DNA of 64,000 nucleotides from the NCBI RefSeq assembly GCF_900103225.1, contig NZ_FNJH01000001.1, positions 1,145,533 to 1,209,532 of the forward strand, in the 5' to 3' direction. Of the stretch, positions 57,817-64,000 are shown piece after piece. Made by a program: the position numbers and the translations under genes. How positions within the stretch are numbered: position 1 is the stretch's first letter; every line of letters starts with the position of its first letter. A model generated the notes under the pieces. That model worked only from the letters and a program-made list of their open reading frames with translations. It was not told the DNA's origin and made no database searches. This DNA comes from Pseudomonas congelans. Lineage in GTDB: Bacteria; Pseudomonadota; Gammaproteobacteria; Pseudomonadales; Pseudomonadaceae.

Positions 57817-57828
57817 AGGCTGCAGCCT
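57817..57828. promoter_or_regulatory. 12-base palindrome upstream of fcs
   Basis: AGGCTGCAGCCT, perfect, in the 169-base gap between vdh and fcs. May be an operator or chance. Confidence 0.3.
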
Positions 57829-57914
57829 TGTTATTGTTGTGCCTGAGTCACCGGCGACACGGTCTTGTGTAAAAGAGCGTTGCCGCCGGCCTGGAAGGTT
57901 TCAGATCGGGTGGT

Positions 57915-59363
57915 TCAAATGGGATAGTGCCGTGGCCCGTTTTGCAACGTCACCCAGTGCAACTGGGTAAATTGCTCGATCGAGGCCTTGCCGCCGAAAC
58001 TGCCATACCCGCTGGACTTCACCCCGCCGAAGGGCATTTGCGCCTCGTCGTGCACGGTGGGTCCATTGATATGGCAGATCCCGGACTCGACTCGTTGCGC
58101 CAGCGCCAGGGCCCGGCTGGTGTCACGACTGAAAATCGCCGCCGAGAGGCCGAAATCCGAATCGTTGGCCAGTCGCAACAGCGCTTCGTCACCGTCGCCG
58201 CGCAGCACCACGGCCACCGGGCCGAAGGACTCTTCGCGGTACAGACGCATGGCATCTGTCACACCGTCGAGCAGCGTCGGTTGCAGAATGCTGCCCTGCA
58301 GTTGCCCGCCAGTCACCAGCGTTGCGCCAAGCGTCACGGCGTCGTCGATCAAGCCCTTGATGCGCGTTCCCGCACCCACATCAACCAGCGACCCGAGGAC
58401 CGATTCACTGTCATCCGGATTACCCGCGCGCAACGTTTTGATCTTGGCTGTCAGCTTGGCAACGAAGGCATCGGCGACCTTGTGGTCCACGATCAGCCGT
58501 TCGGTGGACATGCAGATCTGGCCTTGATTGAAATAGGCGCCAAAGGCTGCAGCCTCTACTGCCGCGTCGAGATCCGCGTCGTCGAGCACCAGAAACGGTG
58601 CCTTGCCACCCAATTCCAGCAGTGCCGGTTTCAGATACCGCGCCGACAGCTCACCGACGATGCGCCCGACATGAGTGGAGCCAGTGAAATTGACCCGTCG
58701 TACTGCCGGATTGGCAATCAGGCGCTCGACAATCGCCGGCGCATCGGCAGGCGCGTTGCTGATCACGTTCACCACACCGTCACCCAGCCCGGCATCCTGC
58801 AGCACCTGGCCGATCAGTCGATGCACGGCGGGGCTGAGCTCCGAGGCCTTGAGCACCACGGTGTTGCCGCAGGCGAGTGGCATGGCGATGGCACGCGTGG
58901 CAAGAATCACCGGCGCATTCCACGGCGCGATACCCAGGACCACACCACAGGGCTGGCGTAGCGCCATGGCAAAATTGCCGGGAACATTGGAGGGAATGAC
59001 ATCGCCGGTGATCTGCGTCGTCATGGATGCCGCTTCGCGCAGCATGTCGGCGGCCAGCTGTACGTTGAAGCCGTACCAGTTGGCCATTGCTCCGGTTTCG
59101 CCTGCAGCAGCGATGAATTCGCCGCTGCGGGCCTGCAACTGCGCGGCAGCCTCAAGCAGACGCGCACGACGCTCGCCGGGCAGCATCGCCGCCCAGCCGG
59201 GGAATGCAGCCTGAGCGGCTGCGACCGCCGCATCGGCATCTTCCAGAGTCGCCGCCGCCACCCGCGAAACCACCTCGCCAGTCACCGGGTTGCAGCGTTC
59301 AAATGTACGTCCGTCACGCGCGGGGCATGACTGGCCGCCGATCAGCAGGGGCACGTCCAGCAT
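57915..59363 (-). CDS. vdh: Vanillin dehydrogenase
   Basis: 482 residues, an aldehyde dehydrogenase. The active cysteine is C284 in YFNQGQICMSTERL, the base is E250 in ALLELGGKAPF, with GIAPWNAPV and FTGSTHVGRIV for NAD. It oxidises vanillin to vanillate (also 4-hydroxybenzaldehyde), the substrate of VanAB. It follows ech after 66 bases. Cytoplasmic. Confidence 0.92.
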   Translation of the reverse strand: MLDVPLLIGGQSCPARDGRTFERCNPVTGEVVSRVAAATLEDADAAVAAAQAAFPGWAAMLPGERRARLLEAAAQLQARSGEFIAAAGETGAMANWYGFNVQLAADMLREAASMTTQITGDVIPSNVPGNFAMALRQPCGVVLGIAPWNAPVILATRAIAMPLACGNTVVLKASELSPAVHRLIGQVLQDAGLGDGVVNVISNAPADAPAIVERLIANPAVRRVNFTGSTHVGRIVGELSARYLKPALLELGGKAPFLVLDDADLDAAVEAAAFGAYFNQGQICMSTERLIVDHKVADAFVAKLTAKIKTLRAGNPDDSESVLGSLVDVGAGTRIKGLIDDAVTLGATLVTGGQLQGSILQPTLLDGVTDAMRLYREESFGPVAVVLRGDGDEALLRLANDSDFGLSAAIFSRDTSRALALAQRVESGICHINGPTVHDEAQMPFGGVKSSGYGSFGGKASIEQFTQLHWVTLQNGPRHYPI

Positions 59364-59429
59364 GGTGATTCCTCTTTATTATCTTTATCAGGAACTACAG
59401 ACTCGGTTTTAAAACAGCTGGATGCCAGA

Positions 59430-60260
59430 CTAGCGCTTGTACGCTTCCAGACCAGGCTTGATGCTCTTGTCATCGAGGAACTGTTTCATGCCCTGCTCTC
59501 GGCCACCTTCCTTGTCCAGCAGGCGTGACTGGTCGAGTTTGGCGTACAGGTAGTCTTCGTTCTGCTCCCAGGTCAGTTCTCGGCAGCGTTTGAAGCCGTG
59601 CTTGGCGGCGCGCAATACCACCGGATTCTTTTCCAGCAGATTGTTGGCCAGGTCGATGGTCACCTGACGCAGTTGCGCCAGCGGTACGCTTTCATTGACG
59701 AGGCCCATTTCAGCGGCCTTCTGACCGTTGAAGGTCTTGCCGGTCATGATGTAGTACAGCGACTGGCGGTGGCCCACGGTGTCGGCCATGGCCTTGCTCA
59801 CCAGGTTGCCGGGCGGAATGCCCCAGTTGATTTCCGACAGGCCGAAGGTAGCTTCATCCGCGCAGATCGCCAGATCACACGCCACCAGCGGGCTGAAGCC
59901 ACCGCCGAAGCACCAGCCGTTGACCATTGCGATGGTTGGCTTGGCGTACATGCGCAACATCTTCCACTGCCAGTGGGAGGCTTCGCGACGGATTTTTTCC
60001 TGAAGAATTTCCGGTCCGGCATCCACCTCGCGGAAGTATTCCTTGAGGTCCATGCCGGCGGTCCACGCCTCGCCAGCACCGGTCAGCACCAGCACGCCGG
60101 CATCGGGATCCTGCTCGAGGGTTTCCAGCACATCGATCATTTCGCGGTTCAGGGTCGGGCTCATGGCGTTGCGTTTTTCTGGCCGATTGAGGATAACCCA
60201 GGCAATACCTTGCTCGATCTCGACCTTGATGGTTGACCAGCGGCCTTCATATTTGCTCAT
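59430..60260 (-). CDS. ech: Hydroxycinnamoyl-CoA hydratase-lyase
   Basis: 276 residues, crotonase fold. The catalytic E143 is in FGLSEINWGIPPG; Y75 is in LKEYFREV, and the oxyanion loop is CFGGGFSPLVACDL, all matching the characterised P. fluorescens enzyme. It hydrates feruloyl-CoA and cleaves it to vanillin and acetyl-CoA. First gene of ech-vdh-fcs-thiolase. Start ATG 60260, weak AAGAGAG site. Divergent from the MarR gene. Confidence 0.94.
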   Translation of the reverse strand: MSKYEGRWSTIKVEIEQGIAWVILNRPEKRNAMSPTLNREMIDVLETLEQDPDAGVLVLTGAGEAWTAGMDLKEYFREVDAGPEILQEKIRREASHWQWKMLRMYAKPTIAMVNGWCFGGGFSPLVACDLAICADEATFGLSEINWGIPPGNLVSKAMADTVGHRQSLYYIMTGKTFNGQKAAEMGLVNESVPLAQLRQVTIDLANNLLEKNPVVLRAAKHGFKRCRELTWEQNEDYLYAKLDQSRLLDKEGGREQGMKQFLDDKSIKPGLEAYKR

Positions 60261-60315
60261 GACGATGCTCTCTTGTTCTTGGCTTGAAGATGACTCAAAG
60301 CTAAACCGCAAAAAT

Positions 60316-60332
60316 AGTTATGTCAATTAACT
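60316..60332. promoter_or_regulatory. Candidate FerR operator AGTTA-N7-TAACT
   Basis: AGTTA (60316-60320), TGTCAAT spacer, TAACT (60328-60332), in the divergent ech/marR promoter region. Flanking AAAT/ATTT extends the dyad. Typical spot for a MarR repressor to control both genes. Confidence 0.55.
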
Positions 60333-60470
60333 GTTATTTGAATTAATCAAAATCTCGGCACTCCGTCCGAACAGGCGGGTCACAGTGACTTAACCCCATA
60401 GCTATCGTGCGCCAACCTCGGCAAACTGATCGGCTGATTGCCCCATCAAAACAAAAGGACAGCATTTTCA

Positions 60471-60959
60471 ATGGCCAAGCCATCTGACATCGCCGACGTT
60501 TGCCAGGCTCCCGTACAGGCTGCCGAGGCGCGTTTGCCAACGGATTCTGCGCTGGATGATCTGATCGGTTATGCCATGCGCCGCGCACAGCTCAAGCTGT
60601 TCCAGAACCTGATCGGACGTCTTTCCGCACACGACCTGCGCCCGGCGCAGTTCTCGGCACTGGCGATCATCGAGCAGAACCCGGGTCTCATGCAGGCAGA
60701 CCTGGCCAGGGCGCTGGCGATCGAACCGCCTCAGGTCGTTCCGTTACTGAACAAGCTCGAAGAGCGCGCGCTGGCGGTCCGCGTGCGTTGCAAGCCGGAC
60801 AAACGCTCGTATGGCATCTTTCTCAGCAAAAGCGGCGAAACACTGCTGCGCGAACTGAAACAGATCGCCGTGGACAGTGACCTCGATTCCACCTCCGCGC
60901 TCGATCAACAGGAGCGCCAGGACCTGCTCAGGTTGCTGAAAAAGGTGTATCAATCGTAA
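60471..60959 (+). CDS. ferR: MarR family regulator (FerR-like)
   Basis: 162 residues. The winged helix contains RPAQFSALAIIEQNPGLMQADLARALAIEPPQVVPLLNKLEERALAVRV, typical of MarR, and related to hydroxycinnamate regulators. ATG 60471 has AAGGA eleven bases upstream. Divergent from ech, with a palindrome between, so it probably represses ech until feruloyl-CoA appears. Name is by function in this context. Confidence 0.83.
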   Translation: MAKPSDIADVCQAPVQAAEARLPTDSALDDLIGYAMRRAQLKLFQNLIGRLSAHDLRPAQFSALAIIEQNPGLMQADLARALAIEPPQVVPLLNKLEERALAVRVRCKPDKRSYGIFLSKSGETLLRELKQIAVDSDLDSTSALDQQERQDLLRLLKKVYQS

Positions 60960-60967
60960 AAGCGGCC

Positions 60968-60991
60968 ATCGACGGCTTCCCTGCCGTTGAT
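60968..60991. terminator. Hairpin between ferR and the porin
   Basis: ATCGACGGC / GCCGTTGAT (one G-U pair) with TTCCCT loop, in the 42-base convergent gap. Likely shared terminator without a T run. Confidence 0.5.
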
Positions 60992-61001
60992 AAGGGGACG
61001 A

Positions 61002-62324
61002 TTACCAGAGCGGCAAGCTGTATTGCACAATAAAGCGTGTCTGGTTCTCGTCACGAAAGGCTGCACCTGCCGGGAAGTCGTTGCGATAGATCGACTTGCG
61101 CGCCAGCAGCCCGACGTTCTTCAGCGGACCGCTTTGCACGACATAGCCCAGTTCCATCTGAAACTCGCGTTCCTTGCGATCATCGGCATTGAAAGCGGCC
61201 AGTTCGATATTGTCGCCACGCACATAACGCAGGCGAGTGCGCAACCCGACCAGCCCGACGGCGGTGAAGTCATAGTCGTAGATGGCTTGCCAGGTGCGCT
61301 CTTTGGCGTTGAGGAAGTCCGAGCTCATGGTCATCTCGCTCAACCCCATCAATTCGGTTCCCGAGACATAAGGCGTCGCCGTGTCGCCACTGGAATGCAT
61401 GTAGCCGAGGCTGACGCTGTGCCCTCCCCACCTGTAGCCGAACAGCGCGGACAGGTTCTGGTTGTCTACTTCACCGGCTTTCGCGCTGCCGGTATCACGG
61501 CTGAAAAAGCTGCGCAGATCGGTGCTCAGCACGCCGTCGCCGAGCGCCAGCTTGTGCAACAGGGCCAGGGTGTTCTGGGTGTAGAGATCGTCCACTTCGG
61601 CGTGATACACGCGCAGGCTCAGGTCCTTGTCGACCTGATAATCGCCACCGACATAGGCCATGTGCGACGACGTTGCCGCCCCATTGAAACGGCGGTTCGG
61701 TGAGGCAATGCTGATGGGCTGGTAGTTGCTGGAGTCACGCTTGTTGACCCGGTCGATATAGCCCGCATTGAGGGTCAGGTCATCGATGTCCTTGGAAGTC
61801 AGCGTGGTGCCACGAAAGGTCTGCGGCAGCAGTCGTGAGGGACTGGCGAAAGCGAACGGCAGGAAAATCGACACATCGCCGGTCTTGACCGTGGTTTCGT
61901 GGAATTTCAGCTTGCCGGTCAGGGCCAGTCGCGAATACTCGTCAGCCGCACGGCCATCACTGGCGGATACCGGTAACAACTCGGTGCCGCTGCGGTCTGG
62001 CGAAGAATCCAGTTTCACGCCGACCAGCGCTCGCGCATCGAGGCCGAAACCCACCGGCCCCTGGGTAAAGCCGGACTCCGCATTCATGATGAAGCCCTGC
62101 GCCCACTCCCGAGTCGCAGTCTTGGCGCCCTCATCCTTGTAATCGCGGTCCATGTAATAGTTGCGCAGCGTCAGGGTGCCATGGCTGTCATCCAGAAAAC
62201 CCTGCGCCTGTGCAGGATCGGGGATGGCACTGATACCCAGCAGGCCCAGCGCGAGGCCGTAACGTTTTCCACAAAAAAAGGGAGCTGACACAGCGCTTGC
62301 TGCATCATGAGCGAGCTTTGGCAT
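61002..62324 (-). CDS. OprD-family porin of the ferulate cluster
   Basis: 440 residues. Signal peptide about 1-37 (LGLLGISAIPDPAQAQ), then GFLDDSHGTLTLRNYYMDRDY and the Trp-terminated last strand (FIVQYSLPLW). OprD members of this branch (VanP/OpdK-like) take up vanillate and related aromatic acids. It is divergent from the AAHS transporter at 62655, which would carry the same substrate across the inner membrane. Start ATG 62324. Confidence 0.87.
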   Translation of the reverse strand: MPKLAHDAASAVSAPFFCGKRYGLALGLLGISAIPDPAQAQGFLDDSHGTLTLRNYYMDRDYKDEGAKTATREWAQGFIMNAESGFTQGPVGFGLDARALVGVKLDSSPDRSGTELLPVSASDGRAADEYSRLALTGKLKFHETTVKTGDVSIFLPFAFASPSRLLPQTFRGTTLTSKDIDDLTLNAGYIDRVNKRDSSNYQPISIASPNRRFNGAATSSHMAYVGGDYQVDKDLSLRVYHAEVDDLYTQNTLALLHKLALGDGVLSTDLRSFFSRDTGSAKAGEVDNQNLSALFGYRWGGHSVSLGYMHSSGDTATPYVSGTELMGLSEMTMSSDFLNAKERTWQAIYDYDFTAVGLVGLRTRLRYVRGDNIELAAFNADDRKEREFQMELGYVVQSGPLKNVGLLARKSIYRNDFPAGAAFRDENQTRFIVQYSLPLW

Positions 62325-62654
62325 GTTCGATGTCCACTTATTGTTGTTGTTTTTGGAGTCGGCCCGGCGCATGACTGCAGGTCCGTGAGCAGAGAATTGA
62401 AAGATTCCGCAGCTGCGTCAATCCAGAGTGATCGATAATCGAACATTAATATTATTAACCACTTTATCAAGCCCTCAATATTCCGCCGCTAACTCAATGT
62501 TTTCAAAAGACTAAGTGCGGTATTTCACGATTATTTAGGCCACATTCACTTTTTAGTTATTTTTGTTACCTTGATGAACACCTGTCACAACGCCTCGTCT
62601 GGCGCTCGGGAACAGGCTCTTCGTCACAACAAAAACAACAATGAGGCTTGCCCC
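62325..62654. other. 330-base divergent intergenic region
   Basis: AT-rich region between the porin and the AAHS transporter genes, holding both promoters. Short palindromes (for example TCGATAATCGA near 62430) are seen, but no confident operator or promoter pair. No VanR-type TGGATCCA or FerR-type dyad is present. Confidence 0.5.
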
Positions 62655-63875
62655 ATGAACACTCCGTTACGTCGATCGACGTTGACCATTGTCTTGTGTT
62701 TTATCGTTGCGCTCATCGAAGGCTTCGACCTGCAGGCTGCCGGAACGGCGGCCGCCGGATTGCGTCAGACCTTCGCCCTTGATCCGAAAATGATGGGCTG
62801 GGTATTCAGCGCCGGAATCATCGGGCTGCTGCCTGGAGCGTTCTTTGGCGGGTGGATTGCCGATCGCATCGGGCGCAAGAAGATTCTGGTGAGCGCAGTG
62901 CTGTTGTTCGGGGTCTTTTCGCTGTGCACTGCGTATGTCGAGAGCTTTTCCGGCCTGTTGCTGGTGCGCTTCATGACCGGCCTGGGCCTGGGGGCAGCGC
63001 TGCCCAACCTGATTGCCCTGTGCGCCGAAGCCGCAAGCGAACGTCACCGCGGCTTGGCCATCAGCGTCATGTACGCAGGCGTTCCGTTGGGCGGTGCCCT
63101 GGCGGCGGCGGTGGCCATGTTCACCAGCGAGCACTGGCAAACCACGTTCATCATCGGCGGTCTGGTGCCGCTGCTGGTGGCTCCGCTGATGATCCTGTTG
63201 CTGCCCGAGTCCAGCGCCTTCAAACAGCAGACCAGCGCCGGCAGCGTTCGGCACTCAAGCGCCACTGCGTTGTTCGGCGAAGGCCGGGCTCGCACAACGC
63301 TGGCCTTGTGGCTCGGCTATTTCTTCACCCTGACCGTGATGTACATGCTGCTCAACTGGCTGCCTTCACTGCTGATCGGTCAGGGTTTCAGCAAACCGCA
63401 GGCGGGCATGGTGCAGATGCTGTTCAACATCGGCGGTGCACTGGGCTCGCTGCTGGGCGGGCTGTTGCTCGATCGCTGCAATGGCATCAAGGTTGTGCTG
63501 TTCGTCTATGCCGGCTTGCTCGCGGCGCTGGCAGGCGTGGGTCTGTCGGTCGGTATCGTAACGATGGGCATTGCCGGGTTTGCAGCCGGGGTGTTTGTCA
63601 TCGCTGCACAGTTGGTGCTGTATGCGCTGGCCCCGCCCTCCTACCCGACCTCGGTACGCGCCACCGGCGTGGGTGCTGCAGTGGCCATCGGCCGTCTTGG
63701 TTCGGTCGCCGGTCCTTTGGCGGCCGGACAACTGCTGGGCGCTGGCGCAGGAACAGCCGGCGTGCTGCTGGCCACCTCGCCAGGCCTGGTGATTGCCGCA
63801 CTGGCGGCGATCACGGTGCTGTCCAGGTCGGTCGTTCTCGAAAAGCGTGAGCTAAAGGCTGCAGAGTCGAGCTGA
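62655..63875 (+). CDS. AAHS-family aromatic acid transporter (VanK/PcaK-like)
   Basis: 406 residues, 12 helices. It has ALIEGFDLQAAGTAAAGL, the D/EGFD motif of aromatic acid:proton symporters, and GGWIADRIGRKK (motif A). It should import hydroxycinnamate, vanillate or protocatechuate-type acids. GAGG lies eight bases before ATG 62655. It is the last gene of the window. Confidence 0.87.
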   Translation: MNTPLRRSTLTIVLCFIVALIEGFDLQAAGTAAAGLRQTFALDPKMMGWVFSAGIIGLLPGAFFGGWIADRIGRKKILVSAVLLFGVFSLCTAYVESFSGLLLVRFMTGLGLGAALPNLIALCAEAASERHRGLAISVMYAGVPLGGALAAAVAMFTSEHWQTTFIIGGLVPLLVAPLMILLLPESSAFKQQTSAGSVRHSSATALFGEGRARTTLALWLGYFFTLTVMYMLLNWLPSLLIGQGFSKPQAGMVQMLFNIGGALGSLLGGLLLDRCNGIKVVLFVYAGLLAALAGVGLSVGIVTMGIAGFAAGVFVIAAQLVLYALAPPSYPTSVRATGVGAAVAIGRLGSVAGPLAAGQLLGAGAGTAGVLLATSPGLVIAALAAITVLSRSVVLEKRELKAAESS

Positions 63876-63930
63876 TCAGATCGCTATGCCATCGTCCCCA
63901 CGCTCTGCACCCACAGTCATGCACACGTCG

Positions 63931-63960
63931 TGTGGGAGCGAGCTTGCTCGCGAAGAGGTC
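63931..63960. repeat. REP-like element
   Basis: GTGGGAGCGAGCTTGCTCGCGAA contains the perfect hairpin GCGAGC-TT-GCTCGC and matches the Pseudomonas REP consensus. It lies after the last gene and may act in termination or mRNA stability. Only one copy is in the window. Confidence 0.75.
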
Positions 63961-64000
63961 GGTACAGCCTCCAGAAATAGAGCGTTTGGACTAACGTCTT

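Overview
The window reads as chromosomal DNA of a fluorescent pseudomonad, most likely the Pseudomonas syringae complex. The support is high-GC coding on both strands with few gaps, an arnBCADTEF-ugd operon in Pseudomonas order, a LOV-domain hybrid histidine kinase of the P. syringae type, OprD-family porins beside catabolic genes, and a REP-like hairpin near the right edge. No rRNA, tRNA, CRISPR array, insertion sequence or phage gene was seen. The species call is inference from recognised protein families, not from a search.

Layout. 1-8.2 kb: lipid A aminoarabinose operon (arnB truncated by the window edge, arnC-A-D-T-E-F, ugd), facing an ArnT-like GT39 glycosyltransferase on the other strand (8.2-9.7 kb). 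10-13 kb: a membrane protein and the blue-light LOV hybrid kinase. 13.2-18.1 kb: surface-glycan genes (glycosidase, UDP-galactopyranose mutase, glycosyltransferase, divergent galE). 18.2-20.7 kb: XRE-cupin regulator, PuuD-like amidase, LysR regulator. 20.8-23.6 kb: vanAB and vanR (vanillate demethylation). 23.7-27.6 kb: GGDEF-EAL protein, nucleoside hydrolase, exported hypothetical protein. 27.8-31.4 kb: LysR, MFS transporter and glucarate dehydratase-like enzyme.

31.5-45.8 kb is the most interesting part. On the minus strand a Nac-like LysR gene is followed by accB, accC, pxpB, pxpC, a BCCP-like gene without the biotinyl lysine, pxpA, an SDR and a four-gene polar amino-acid ABC transporter. 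Divergently lie an aminotransferase, a DHA2 MFS transporter and an OprD porin. Four near-identical 15-bp palindromes (ATAAGC start, TAT end, ATA-N9-TAT like Nac sites) sit upstream of nac, accB, the aminotransferase and the SDR/ABC unit. Together this looks like a nitrogen-regulated scavenging system for 5-oxoproline or a related lactam/amide, in which a biotin carboxylase and BCCP may work with PxpB/PxpC, the homologues of the urea carboxylase carboxyltransferase domain.

45.9-54.5 kb: small membrane protein, ABM monooxygenase, royal-jelly/yellow-family protein with divergent TetR, a second pxpABC set with its own LysR, another LysR, a Rid-family protein and a small hypothetical. 54.6-63.9 kb: ferulate/4-coumarate catabolism (thiolase, fcs, vdh, ech), divergent MarR regulator, OprD porin and AAHS-type aromatic-acid transporter. 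With vanAB at 21 kb this gives a complete route ferulate -> feruloyl-CoA -> vanillin -> vanillate -> protocatechuate.
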